A stretch of DNA of 64,000 nucleotides, taken from positions 21,030 through 85,029 of the forward strand of contig NZ_JMPR01000048.1 in NCBI RefSeq assembly GCF_000735525.1. The letters run 5' to 3'. The translations under genes were made by a program, and so were the position numbers. This stretch comes from Tatumella ptyseos ATCC 33301 (GTDB taxonomy: Bacteria > Pseudomonadota > Gammaproteobacteria > Enterobacterales > Enterobacteriaceae). The notes under the pieces were generated by a model. The model did not search any database. It was not told the origin of the DNA and saw only the letters and a program-made list of their open reading frames with translations. The number at the start of each line of letters is the position of its first letter. Within the stretch, counting starts at the first letter, position 1. Shown here piece by piece: positions 20,157 to 28,865 of this stretch.

Positions 20157-21323
20157 TTACGGGTGTGCCTGCGGCCCGGGGGAGCGTGTGCCACCACGGA
20201 AGATAATCAGGGTGGTCAGCAGCCCCGCCACGGCCAGGATGGCGGCTGCCACAGGTACCCCGCGCAGGCCCGCGCTATTTTCTATCACTACACCGCCCAG
20301 CCAGGCCCCCAGCGCGTTACCGAGATTAAACGCAGAAATATTCAGGGTAGACACCAGGTGCGGGGCATCATGACCATAACGGACCACGTTAATCTGCAAC
20401 GCAGGTACCAGTGAAAATGCGGCCATCGACCAGAGGAATAGTGTGATTTCCGCCAGTAAAATCTCTCCGCTGCTCCAGCGGAATAGCAACGAAAATACTG
20501 TCAGCAAACTAAAACTCAGCAGAAGGCTTAGCGAAAGCTTACGATCGGCCAGCCGGCCTCCCAGGGTATTACCGAGCGTCAGGCCTGCCCCCATCAGAAA
20601 CAGCGTCCAGCTGACGCCGTCTGCGCTGATCCCGGTAATATGTATCAGCATCGGTGCGATATAGCTGAACAAAGCAAACATCGCCGCCGAGAACCAGACG
20701 GTCGTCAGCAGAGAAAGCCATAGCTTACCGTTATTAAGGGCCCGAACCTCACGCATCAGAGAAACCGGCTTTTCATCTTTATCTACCGGCAGGCTGATCA
20801 TCAGCGCAATAAACGCCAGCAGACCAATACCACTGACAGCCCAAAAGGTGGCTCGCCAGCCATATAACTGACCAAACCAGGTGCCCAGAGGTACCCCTAA
20901 GACATTCGCCAGGGTCAGCCCGGTGAACATCAATGCCACCGCCGACGCCTGCCGTTCCGGTGCGACCAGTCGCGACGCTACCACGGCACCAATACCGAAG
21001 AAGGCTCCGTGACAGAGTGCAGTCACCACTCTGGCCAGCATCAGGAAAGAGTAACCTGACGCGGTAGCACATAGCAGGTTCCCGAGAATAAAAATCAGCA
21101 TCAGCAGCAGTAAGGTTCGCTTACGCGGCAGCCTGGCCGTCAGCATTGCCATCACCGGTGCACCGATAGCGACACCGAGAGCATAACCACTGATCAGCCA
21201 GCCTGCAGAAGGAATAGACACATGCAGGTTAGCGGCAACATCCGGCAGTAATCCCATAATGACAAATTCAGTCGTACCAATGGCAAAGGCACTGAGTGCC
21301 AAAGCCAGCAAAGCGACGGGCAT
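20157..21323 (-). CDS. MFS efflux transporter, YdhP/AraJ-like (DHA1)
   Basis: A 388-residue, 12-helix major-facilitator protein. The first helix AFAIGTTEFVIMGLLPDVA, the ARVVTALCHGAFFGIGAVVAS block and NISAFNLGNALGAWLGG are shared with YdhP, AraJ and other sugar/drug-type exporters. It sits in the inner membrane; the exported substrate cannot be read from sequence. Its promoter must lie in the 480-bp divergent region shared with the cellobiose PTS operon, so the two may be co-regulated. Arabinose or purine export are known roles of relatives, but neither is assigned here. Confidence 0.82.
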   Translation of the reverse strand: MPVALLALALSAFAIGTTEFVIMGLLPDVAANLHVSIPSAGWLISGYALGVAIGAPVMAMLTARLPRKRTLLLLMLIFILGNLLCATASGYSFLMLARVVTALCHGAFFGIGAVVASRLVAPERQASAVALMFTGLTLANVLGVPLGTWFGQLYGWRATFWAVSGIGLLAFIALMISLPVDKDEKPVSLMREVRALNNGKLWLSLLTTVWFSAAMFALFSYIAPMLIHITGISADGVSWTLFLMGAGLTLGNTLGGRLADRKLSLSLLLSFSLLTVFSLLFRWSSGEILLAEITLFLWSMAAFSLVPALQINVVRYGHDAPHLVSTLNISAFNLGNALGAWLGGVVIENSAGLRGVPVAAAILAVAGLLTTLIIFRGGTRSPGPQAHP

Positions 21324-21707
21324 AATGACTCCTGTAACAGGTAATGGGTTCAGCGCACGAAAACTAAAACATGGCCGATAGCTGAACTGAGAGAGATAAA
21401 ATTATTATTCGTTAAGTAAAGCACAGGCGTCAGGTAAGACAAATAGCAAAAAATGCAAAGGATTATTGTACTGAACGCAATAATTACGCGGTAATAATCA
21501 CGTTTATCCCCGGGTGCCGACGGGGGATTACGTTATCATCCTTTATAGTTTACCCCCGGAGAAATTACGATATTATTCAGCCAGCATCGTAATTAACCAA
21601 AATACGGAATGTATTACCGGTGCATTTTACTAATAGTGTTAATAACACCCGCTGACGCGATCTTTCTGCAGAAGTTTAATTTACCCACAGCGTTCATTCT
21701 CATTCGA

Positions 21708-21723
21708 TGTGATTACCCGCACA
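21708..21723 (+). promoter_or_regulatory. CRP site of the cellobiose PTS operon
   Basis: TGTGATTACCCGCACA matches the CRP core TGTGA-N6-TCACA at nine of ten positions. Its centre (21715.5) lies 41 bp upstream of the start point predicted from the -10 element at 21745, the spacing of a class II CRP promoter. Catabolite control of the operon is therefore expected. Confidence 0.75.
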
Positions 21724-21744
21724 ATATTCATCCCTGCCCTGAGG

Positions 21745-21750
21745 TATAAA
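21745..21750 (+). promoter_or_regulatory. Probable -10 element of chbBCAF
   Basis: TATAAA about 55 bp upstream of the chbB start and correctly spaced from the CRP site. The CRP site covers the -35 position, where no hexamer is seen. The leader would be roughly 49 nt. Confidence 0.6.
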
Positions 21751-21804
21751 AGAGGCGTTGTCTTTTTTGTTCAGGATGAAATTAACTACGACAGGGAAAT
21801 CACC

Positions 21805-22104
21805 ATGAAAAGAATATTACTGTGTTGTGCGGCCGGAATGTCCACCAGCATGCTGGTGGCTCGCATGCAGAAGTATGCCAGCGAAAATCACCTGGCAGTA
21901 GAAATCAATGCCATCAGTATCAATGAGCTGGAAGACCATATCCACCACTGTGACTGTTGCCTGCTCGGGCCACAGATAAAATATAAACTTTCTGATATTG
22001 AAGAAAAACTTTCCCCCCTGAATATCCCGGTCGCGGTAATCAACACGATGGATTACGGAATGATGCGCGGTGATAAAGTCCTGGAATCCGCCTTAGCCAT
22101 GTAA
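21805..22104 (+). CDS. chbB: PTS cellobiose-family IIB component
   Basis: A 99-residue lactose/cellobiose-family IIB protein. The phosphorylated cysteine is most likely Cys8 in LLCCAAGMSTSMLV, aligned with Cys10 of E. coli ChbB; LLGPQIKY is the conserved mid-region. The open frame extends 32 codons further upstream, but the ATG at 21805 with AGGGAA before it gives the family length. It passes phosphate from IIA to the incoming sugar on the cytoplasmic side of IIC. First gene of the B–C–A–F operon. Confidence 0.93.
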   Translation: MKRILLCCAAGMSTSMLVARMQKYASENHLAVEINAISINELEDHIHHCDCCLLGPQIKYKLSDIEEKLSPLNIPVAVINTMDYGMMRGDKVLESALAM

Positions 22105-22120
22105 TGCACCCGGGGGTAAT

Positions 22121-23407
22121 ATGGATATAAACAAAATTTTCGGCTCGCTGGAAAAGTTTATGCTTCCTCTGGCGGCAAAACTCTCCTCCCAGCGCCATAT
22201 TATGGCTATCCGTGACGGATTTATTACCGTCATGCCGTTTATGATTATAGGTTCTTTTGTTCTGATCTTTGCCTATCCGCCATTTACAGAAGGTAATACG
22301 TTTTTTATTGCCCGTGGCTGGCTGTGGTTTGCCAGCGAATATAAAGAACAATTACTGACGCCCTATAATATGACGATGGGCATTATTTCGGTGTATATCT
22401 GCCCGGCTATCGCCTATTGCCTGGCCCGCCATTATAAGCTGGAAGGATTGAATATTGCCTTGCTGGCTCTGGCCGCTTTTATGCTGCTCTGTTGCCCGAT
22501 GGCAGAGGGCGTTATGGCGGGGCAGTTTCTCGGCGGAACCGGTATTTTCACCGCGATCATCGTCGCCATCATTATTACCGAAATCTCGCGTCTGCTGGTC
22601 CTGAAGGATATCGGTATCCGTTTACCTGAACAGGTGCCGGATAATATTCGTAAGTCGTTTAATCAGTTGATCCCGATGGCCCTGATGCTGATTGTGCTGT
22701 TTCCCGTCAGCCTCGGCGTACAGTCTTTGAGCGGCATGCTTATCCCGCAGGCCATCATGGCGGTATTCAGTCCGCTGCTTTCCGCCTCGGACTCATTACC
22801 GGCGGTGATCCTGGCGGTAGTTATCTGCCATGTGCTCTGGTTTGCCGGTATCCACGGGGCCAGCATCGTCGGCGGCGTTTTCCAGGCCTTCTGGCTGACT
22901 AACATTGGCCTGAATCAGATGAATATGGCCAGCGGCATTCCGCCGGAGCGTATTTTTGTTGAGCCGTTCTGGGCCTTCTTTATTTTATTCGGAGGCTCCG
23001 GTGCCACCATTGGCCTGGTCCTGCTGTATCTGCGCAGTAAATCTGCCCACCTGCGCTCTATCGGGAAAATCTCGCTGGTTCCGGCCATCTTCAATATTAA
23101 TGAACCGGTGATTTTCGGCTCCCCGATTGTTATGAATACCCTGTTTTTCATTCCCTTTATCCTCAGCCCGATGGTGAACGGCATCCTGGCCTGGTTCGCC
23201 ATTAAATATGGCCTGGTGGAGCATATTGTCTCACTGGTGCCCTGGACCGCCCCCGCCCCGATAGGTGCGGCATGGGCTGCCGGCTGGAATATCAATGCAG
23301 CATTACTGGTGATCCTGTTGATCGTTATCTCCGCAGTGATCTACTACCCGTTTTATAAGATCTACGAGCGCAGCCTGCTCGCGGCAGAATCTGACCCGGA
23401 GGAGTGA
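22121..23407 (+). CDS. chbC: PTS cellobiose-family IIC permease
   Basis: A 428-residue inner-membrane sugar channel of the lactose/cellobiose (CelB/ChbC) type with about 10 hydrophobic segments. FGSLEKFMLPLAAKLSSQRH is the usual N-terminus, and VLWFAGIHGASIVGG and NINEPVIFGSPIVMNTLFF carry the conserved His and Glu of the sugar site. It begins 16 bp after chbB and ends 1 bp before chbA. It imports and phosphorylates beta-glucoside disaccharides with IIA and IIB. Confidence 0.93.
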   Translation: MDINKIFGSLEKFMLPLAAKLSSQRHIMAIRDGFITVMPFMIIGSFVLIFAYPPFTEGNTFFIARGWLWFASEYKEQLLTPYNMTMGIISVYICPAIAYCLARHYKLEGLNIALLALAAFMLLCCPMAEGVMAGQFLGGTGIFTAIIVAIIITEISRLLVLKDIGIRLPEQVPDNIRKSFNQLIPMALMLIVLFPVSLGVQSLSGMLIPQAIMAVFSPLLSASDSLPAVILAVVICHVLWFAGIHGASIVGGVFQAFWLTNIGLNQMNMASGIPPERIFVEPFWAFFILFGGSGATIGLVLLYLRSKSAHLRSIGKISLVPAIFNINEPVIFGSPIVMNTLFFIPFILSPMVNGILAWFAIKYGLVEHIVSLVPWTAPAPIGAAWAAGWNINAALLVILLIVISAVIYYPFYKIYERSLLAAESDPEE

Positions 23408-23408
23408 T

Positions 23409-23744
23409 ATGGAAATCGATGAAGAGATGCTCATCAGCTTAATCATCAGTGCCGGAGAAGCAAAGTCCTGTGCGATGGAGGCGATCCGTGCGGCACGTAA
23501 CGGTGAATGGGACAATGTACCGTCCTTATTAAAGCAATCGGACGATGCCGCCCGGGAGTGCCATAACGCTCAGACCCGAATGATAGGAGAAGATGAAGGC
23601 TGCGGAAAAATCCCTGTCAGCCTGATTATGGTTCATGCTCAGGACCATATTATGAATGCCATGCTATGCCGCGAAATGGCTGAGGAGCTCGTCTGCCTGT
23701 ACCGGAAGTTTAATTCACTCACCTCACAGAGTAAGGATGCCTGA
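23409..23744 (+). CDS. chbA: PTS cellobiose-family IIA component
   Basis: A 111-residue all-helical IIA protein. The phospho-accepting histidine lies in VHAQDHIM (His76 by count), matching E. coli ChbA. The N-terminal LISLIISAGEAKSCAMEAIR is typical of the family. It accepts phosphate from HPr and donates it to IIB. Its stop overlaps the next start by 1 bp (TGATG), so it is translationally coupled to the glucosidase gene. Confidence 0.93.
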   Translation: MEIDEEMLISLIISAGEAKSCAMEAIRAARNGEWDNVPSLLKQSDDAARECHNAQTRMIGEDEGCGKIPVSLIMVHAQDHIMNAMLCREMAEELVCLYRKFNSLTSQSKDA

Positions 23745-25135
23745 TGAAAATTGTCACTATCGGAGGAGGTTCCAGTTATACCCCGGAACTGATTGAAGGT
23801 TTGATTCTGCGCCAGAAAAAATTGCCCATTACCGAGATCTGGCTGGTAGATATTGAAGACGGTAAAGAAAAGCTACAGATTGTCGGTGAAATGGCCCGCC
23901 GCATGGTCGAAGCCGCCGGCCTGAACTGGCAAATCCGCCTGACCCTGGACCGGAAAGCCGCACTGAAAGACGCCGACTTTGTTACCACGCAGTTCCGGGT
24001 TGGCTTACTGGAAGCCCGGCAAAAAGATGAATGTATTCCGCTATCACACGGTTATCTGGGACAGGAAACCAACGGTGCGGGCGGGATCCTGAAAGCCTTT
24101 CGTACCATCCCGGTCATTCTGGACATTATCAAAGATATGCGTGAACAGTGCCCGGAGGCCTGGCTGGTGAACTTTACCAACCCGGCCGGTATGGTCACTG
24201 AAGCGGCTATCCGCTACGGGCATTGGGAAAAAACTATCGGCCTGTGTAATGTTCCGTTCAGCCATATTGAGCAGGCGAAAAAAATTCTCAATCAGCCTGA
24301 AGAATCGTTATTTTTTAAATTTGCCGGACTCAATCACTTCCACTGGCATCGCGTCTGGGATCGCCACGGAAAAGAGCAAACCCGGGCGCTGATTGATGCT
24401 ATCTACGGTCAGCATATGCAAAATGAAGGGCTGACCAATATTCATCAGATCCCTTTCTATCCGGAGCTGGTGCGCCATCTTTCTATTCTGCCTTGCGGTT
24501 ATCACCGTTACTACTATCTGGAAGAGCAGATGCTGGCGCATTCAGTCACAGATTTCAAAGCGTATGCGACCCGTGCAGAAGTAGTAAAAGAGACAGAGAA
24601 CCGCTTGTTTGAGCTGTATAAAAATCCGGATCTGAAGGAAAAACCGGAAGAACTCGCTCAGCGCGGAGGTGCCCATTACAGTGATGCGGCCTGTGACCTG
24701 ATTGAGTCTATCCATAATGACAGCCGTAAAATGATGGTGGTCAGTACCCGTAACAACGGTGCTCTGACCGATTTGCCTTACGACAGCATTGCCGAAGTGA
24801 CTGCAGTGATCACCTCTCACGGGGCTGAGCCACTGAACTGGGGCACATTCCCGCCGGCTGCGCGTGGTATGTTGCAGGTGATGAAGGCCATGGAACAGAC
24901 CGTGATTGAAGCCGCAGTCAATGGCGACTACGGTGCAGCGTTGCATGCATTTACCATTAACCCGCTGATCCGCGCCGGGGAAACCGCAAAACAGGTTCTG
25001 GATCAGTTACTGTACGCACATAAAAAATACCTGCCACAGTTCGCCGACACTATCGCCCGAATAGAGGCGGAACAACCTGCCGATACGCAGTATGTTGATC
25101 AGTTACTGGCGGATCGTAAACTGCATCAGAAATAA
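23744..25135 (+). CDS. chbF: 6-phospho-beta-glucosidase, GH4
   Basis: A 463-residue NAD+- and Mn2+-dependent family 4 glycosidase. It has the N-terminal Rossmann motif TIGGGSSYTPELIEG, GLCNVPFSH with the metal-ligand Cys, and NHFHWHR with the metal-ligand His near residue 200. It hydrolyses the 6'-phospho-beta-glucoside made by the PTS through an oxidation/elimination mechanism in the cytoplasm. The E. coli operon also has chbR (regulator) and chbG (deacetylase); both are missing, so cellobiose or aryl-beta-glucosides are likelier substrates than N,N'-diacetylchitobiose. Confidence 0.93.
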   Translation: MKIVTIGGGSSYTPELIEGLILRQKKLPITEIWLVDIEDGKEKLQIVGEMARRMVEAAGLNWQIRLTLDRKAALKDADFVTTQFRVGLLEARQKDECIPLSHGYLGQETNGAGGILKAFRTIPVILDIIKDMREQCPEAWLVNFTNPAGMVTEAAIRYGHWEKTIGLCNVPFSHIEQAKKILNQPEESLFFKFAGLNHFHWHRVWDRHGKEQTRALIDAIYGQHMQNEGLTNIHQIPFYPELVRHLSILPCGYHRYYYLEEQMLAHSVTDFKAYATRAEVVKETENRLFELYKNPDLKEKPEELAQRGGAHYSDAACDLIESIHNDSRKMMVVSTRNNGALTDLPYDSIAEVTAVITSHGAEPLNWGTFPPAARGMLQVMKAMEQTVIEAAVNGDYGAALHAFTINPLIRAGETAKQVLDQLLYAHKKYLPQFADTIARIEAEQPADTQYVDQLLADRKLHQK

Positions 25136-25146
25136 TCGCCACTCCC

Positions 25147-25182
25147 TCCGGCGGCTCTTTTCGGGGAGTCGCCGGATATTTT
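25147..25182 (+). terminator. Terminator of the cellobiose PTS operon
   Basis: An 11-bp stem TCCGGCGGCTC / GAGTCGCCGGA (one G-U pair) with an 8-base loop, followed by TATTTTC, begins 12 bp after the chbF stop. Confidence 0.75.
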
Positions 25183-25421
25183 CATGCAGAACCAGCTCCG
25201 CCTGAGACATGATCACTGTTACCTGCCCTTTACCGATTTTCTGTCCTTTGTCATCACATTACTGATGGACCAGATCGCTCTTCCTGTAAACCGGCCTGCA
25301 GCGGACAGAAAATGCTGCACAATCTGGTCGATGAATTCAAAGCGCAGGGAGTAAATACCGGACAGGAAGTACATAAATACATGCGTTCTGTTCCTGTCTT
25401 AAAAAGGTGGAGTATTGCCCT

Positions 25422-25844
25422 ATGCGTAGGTCCCTTAAGGTATCCGGTAGTGCAATTTTCATTATTGCTGTTGCTCTCACCTATGCCTGGCCATGGGTCA
25501 AAATGGAATTCGCAGGTAGTGCTCACTATACTGAGCAGGATAAGCGGGAGTATGATTTTTATACTCCTGACATATTAAGAAAAATGCCGCGAATTTCCGC
25601 CCGTTATTCCTTTGACTTTGCAAACACAGCAGGACCCGCGACACATGTGTATGCAGTGAAATTCTACGATACAAAAGATACCGGAAAAATAAAAAATTAT
25701 CTGACATCTATAGGATACAAGCGGACTGAATGTGACTTTGAGTCAACGTGTTGGCGCAGAACTGATCCTCAGGAATCTGTTTATGTCGGTACTTTGAAGG
25801 GTGAGAAAACCGTCATCGTGCAGGTTGTCTGCAACTTCAGATAA
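25422..25844 (+). CDS. Orphan small membrane-anchored protein
   Basis: A 140-residue protein of unrecognised family. One N-terminal hydrophobic segment (about 8–27, VSGSAIFIIAVALTYAWPWV) suggests a signal anchor, with a roughly 110-residue extracytoplasmic domain containing three Cys (TECDFESTCWR and the C-terminal VVCNF). The ATG at 25422 is preferred to the in-frame GTG at 25407 because GGTGGAG is correctly placed before it. The flanks (25183–25421 and 25845–26108) hold no convincing gene, so this is a small island between two conserved blocks. Immunity proteins often look like this, but no partner toxin is visible. Confidence 0.6.
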   Translation: MRRSLKVSGSAIFIIAVALTYAWPWVKMEFAGSAHYTEQDKREYDFYTPDILRKMPRISARYSFDFANTAGPATHVYAVKFYDTKDTGKIKNYLTSIGYKRTECDFESTCWRRTDPQESVYVGTLKGEKTVIVQVVCNFR

Positions 25845-26108
25845 CTATTTTCTGTTGGTGATGACAGGATCCGCTAAGAGCATAACAATCAGAGTTGCGT
25901 CGTCAGGTCTGGCTATGTAAACCCGACATTATGATAAAGGGCGAATGCCGCATTTTGTCGTTTCGCTCCCATCAGGCCAATAGTGTTCCGGCAACTCGCA
26001 TCCTGTACCTTTGACGACTTACGGGTATTGCGGGAGGCCAGAGAGTCAATACCTGTGCTGGCAGAGTACCTGGCGGCAAGGGGGTGGAATACGATAAGAC
26101 CACCCGCT
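25845..26108. other. Gene-poor interval before ugd
   Basis: A short open frame from 25983 (GTG start, reading into the ugd end) has no ribosome site or recognisable product and is treated as chance. I see nothing functional apart from the hairpin that follows. Confidence 0.4.
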
Positions 26109-26135
26109 TACAGGCCCGGAGTGAGCGGGCCTGTA
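26109..26135. terminator. Hairpin at the 3' end of ugd
   Basis: A perfect 10-bp stem TACAGGCCCG / CGGGCCTGTA with a 7-base loop lies 10 bp after the ugd stop. No U run on the minus strand; possible terminator or 3'-end stabiliser. Confidence 0.5.
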
Positions 26136-26145
26136 TTAAAAACGG

Positions 26146-27312
26146 TTAGTCGTTACCAAACAGATCGCGGGTATAGACTTTATCGCTGACATCTTTCAGC
26201 TCGTCCACCAGACGGTTAGCAATAATAACGTCACACTGCTGCTTTAGCTCGTTCACATCATGAGTGACCGGGGAATTAAAGAACAAAGGCTCGTTCAGGA
26301 CTGGCTCATAGACCATCACCTCAACCCCTTTGGACTTCAGGCGTTTCATAATCCCCTGGACTGCGGATGCACGGAAATTATCGGATCCGGCTTTCATTAC
26401 CAGACGGTAAATCCCGACTTTTTTAGGCTTACGCTTCAGGATACTTTCGGCAATAAAATCTTTACGGGTGCGGTTAGCATCCACAATGGCACTGATAATA
26501 TTGTTCGGGACATTCTGATAGTTTGCCAGCAACTGCTTGGTATCTTTCGGCAGGCAGTAACCGCCATAACCGAAGGACGGGTTGTTGTAGTGGCTGCCGA
26601 TACGCGGGTCCAGGCCAATACCTTCAATAATCTGTCGGCTATTCAGGCCATGGTGTTCAGCATAGCTATCCAGTTCATTAAAGTAAGAAATACGCAATGC
26701 CAGATAGGTATTAGCGAACAACTTAATAGCTTCTGCTTCGGTATCGTCGGTAAACAATACCGCAATATCTTCTTTTTCGGCCCCGGCCACCAGTAATTCA
26801 GCAAAGGTTTTACCTTCAGCCGACTGGCTGCCGACGACAATACGTGACGGATAAAGGTTATCGTACAGCGCACGGCCTTCACGTAAAAACTCCGGGGAGA
26901 AAATAATATTATCTGTCCCGAGACGTTTTTTCAGTTGGCGGGTGAAGCCGACCGGGATGGTTGACTTGATGACGATGGTTGCCTGCGGATTAATCGCCAG
27001 CACGTCAGCAATGACAGATTCAACACTTTTGGTATTGAAGTAGTTACTGACAGGATCGTAGTCCGTGGGGGTAGCGACAATCACAAAATCTGCGCCCTGG
27101 TAAGCCTGTTGCTTATCCGTAGTAGCAGTAAAGTTAAGTTCACGCGTCGCCAGATAGTGCTCGATTTCCTGGTCAACAATCGGGGAAATCTTCTGATTCA
27201 GTTTATCGACTTTAGCCTGATCGATATCTAATGCGACCACTTCATTGTGCTGTGCAAGCAGAATACCATTCGAAAGCCCTACATAGCCGGTACCGGCAAT
27301 TGCGATTTTCAT
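26146..27312 (-). CDS. ugd: Ugd, UDP-glucose 6-dehydrogenase
   Basis: A 388-residue NAD+-dependent enzyme that oxidises UDP-glucose twice to UDP-glucuronate. The Rossmann motif is [12 protein letters not shown] at residues 5–16 and the catalytic Cys253 lies in [13 protein letters not shown]. The open frame extends 35 codons upstream, but the ATG at 27312 gives the family start MKIAIAGTG. Ugd typically ends or flanks enterobacterial EPS loci; here 8 kb separates it from rmlD. UDP-glucuronate may enter the EPS, and also supplies aminoarabinose for lipid A. Confidence 0.95.
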   Translation of the reverse strand: MKIAIAGTGYVGLSNGILLAQHNEVVALDIDQAKVDKLNQKISPIVDQEIEHYLATRELNFTATTDKQQAYQGADFVIVATPTDYDPVSNYFNTKSVESVIADVLAINPQATIVIKSTIPVGFTRQLKKRLGTDNIIFSPEFLREGRALYDNLYPSRIVVGSQSAEGKTFAELLVAGAEKEDIAVLFTDDTEAEAIKLFANTYLALRISYFNELDSYAEHHGLNSRQIIEGIGLDPRIGSHYNNPSFGYGGYCLPKDTKQLLANYQNVPNNIISAIVDANRTRKDFIAESILKRKPKKVGIYRLVMKAGSDNFRASAVQGIMKRLKSKGVEVMVYEPVLNEPLFFNSPVTHDVNELKQQCDVIIANRLVDELKDVSDKVYTRDLFGND

Positions 27313-27492
27313 AGTACATAAGTCCATTGAGTAAGCATGACGCTGCCAGGCTCTGCACTGCTCAGGCAGAGCGAAATAATAACTATTGTGCCGTCCGGCG
27401 CGACAACCACCAAACAAATTATGAGATTTTTTCTGCTTTTAGGAATCGGGAGGCATTTGTACTGTCGACTCGCCTGACAAAATCCGCCTGGT

Positions 27493-27954
27493 TCAGGCCC
27501 GCAGGGTACTCAATGTCTGATAAATCTGTTCCAGGGAGTCAATATCCCTGACGCGGATCAAAAGGTTACGTTTCTCCAGGGCGACCACCAGAACCCCGTC
27601 CTCAGACAAATTCAGCTGCTGAATTCGTGCATAAGAAATATAGATCGCGCCATACCACAGGCCTTCAGGTTTAAGTAACAATAACGGTCGCCGCAGCCAG
27701 ACCAGATAAATACCACACAGCAACAGCAGCGAAAGCAACCAGTTTGTCAGCGGATTTCCGGCAGTGACGGCATTGTTATAGAGAAGAATAGCCACCAGCA
27801 CGATAAAGATCATGCCATCGGTAGCCTTAGCCCTCAACAGACTGATCCTTAGCAGCGTTTTTCCTTTCAGCCAGCCTGTGATCACCTGTTCGAAGAGCAA
27901 CCAGCCTATAAGGCAGACAGTAAACAGTAATATTGCAGCATCAGTCAGAGACAT
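27493..27954 (-). CDS. yobD: YobD, UPF0266 membrane protein
   Basis: A 153-residue inner-membrane protein of unknown function with three hydrophobic segments (about 5–25, 45–62, 68–86) and a soluble C-terminal half. NLSEDGVLVVALEKRNLLIRV is nearly identical to E. coli YobD. In E. coli it also follows manXYZ, so synteny supports the assignment. A terminator lies between manZ and this gene, so expression is probably partly separate. Confidence 0.92.
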   Translation of the reverse strand: MSLTDAAILLFTVCLIGWLLFEQVITGWLKGKTLLRISLLRAKATDGMIFIVLVAILLYNNAVTAGNPLTNWLLSLLLLCGIYLVWLRRPLLLLKPEGLWYGAIYISYARIQQLNLSEDGVLVVALEKRNLLIRVRDIDSLEQIYQTLSTLRA

Positions 27955-27966
27955 AGGTGACTCCTG

Positions 27967-27992
27967 AAAAAACGAGGGCTTTCTGCCCCCGT
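27967..27992 (-). terminator. Terminator after manXYZ
   Basis: Minus-strand stem ACGGGGGC / GCCCTCGT (one mismatch) with a 5-base loop runs into a six-T tract, 12 bp past the manZ stop and just before yobD. Confidence 0.75.
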
Positions 27993-28004
27993 ATGAGTAC
28001 CGGA

Positions 28005-28853
28005 TTACAACCCGAGCAAGCCGACGCTATAACCGGCAATACCGATAAAGAAGAAGCCGATGATTATCCATAATGCATTAACTTTCTTACGCAGTAGCCA
28101 CATGCAGGCAAAGGTCAGCAATAAAGGTACCAGCCCGGGCATTAACTGATCCAGTATCGTCTGTACGGTGGTGACCTTTTCAGCCCCGGTCTGGTCTGTG
28201 ACGGTAGAAACGACCAGCGGGATATTCACATGGGTCCATTTATTGACCAATGCCCCCATCACAAACAGCCCGAGTATCGAGGCACCTTCGGTCAGTTTCT
28301 GCAGAAAACCGCCGCCCATATCCTTAACAATATCCACCCCTTTACGGTAACCATAAGCCACCCCGTAATACCGGGTCAGCAAACGGACGGCGTTGAACAG
28401 AATAAAGAACAATAACGGCCCGAGCAGGCTGCCACTCATGGCAATACCGGCCCCCAGTGCGGCAAAGACAGGACGTACGGTTCCCCAATAGATAGGGTCA
28501 CCCACCCCGGCCAGCGGCCCCATCAGACCGACTTTAATACCGTTGATCGCACCATCATCGATTGGCGCCCCGTTCGCACGCTGCTCCTCCATGGCCAGTG
28601 TCACGCCCAGTACCGGCGCGGCGACATAAGGATGGGTGTTAAAGAATTCCAGATGACGTTTAATCGCCTGGCGCCGTTCCTCATTGTTTTCAGGATACAG
28701 GCGACGGATAGCCGGTACCATTGAAAAACAGAACCCCAGAGCCTGCATTCGTTCAAAGTTCCAGGAGCCCTGAAACAGATTCGAACGAATAAATACGCCA
28801 CGAATATCCCCGGGGGTGAGTTTTTTAACTGTCGGACGAGCTGAATCAACCAT
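28005..28853 (-). CDS. manZ: ManZ, PTS mannose IID component
   Basis: A 282-residue IID subunit of the mannose-family PTS, almost identical in pattern to E. coli ManZ (LFQGSWNFERMQALGFCFSM, GPLAGVGDPIYWGTVRPVF, one or two C-terminal membrane helices). The ATG at 28853 has AGAGGTGA 6–7 bp upstream; an in-frame GTG at 28862 is the alternative. With ManY it forms the inner-membrane channel that imports mannose, glucose, glucosamine and related hexoses. In Enterobacterales this channel is also used by phage lambda DNA and some bacteriocins. Confidence 0.95.
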   Translation of the reverse strand: MVDSARPTVKKLTPGDIRGVFIRSNLFQGSWNFERMQALGFCFSMVPAIRRLYPENNEERRQAIKRHLEFFNTHPYVAAPVLGVTLAMEEQRANGAPIDDGAINGIKVGLMGPLAGVGDPIYWGTVRPVFAALGAGIAMSGSLLGPLLFFILFNAVRLLTRYYGVAYGYRKGVDIVKDMGGGFLQKLTEGASILGLFVMGALVNKWTHVNIPLVVSTVTDQTGAEKVTTVQTILDQLMPGLVPLLLTFACMWLLRKKVNALWIIIGFFFIGIAGYSVGLLGL

Positions 28854-28865
28854 TTCTCTCACCTC

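Noticed and set aside
25312-25578. 88-codon plus-strand frame overlapping the orphan membrane protein
   Set aside because: The overlapping frame at 25422 has a proper ribosome site and a membrane anchor; this one looks like a shadow or a decayed fragment.
25983-26189. 68-codon plus-strand frame overlapping the ugd end
   Set aside because: GTG start without SD, runs antisense into a conserved gene.
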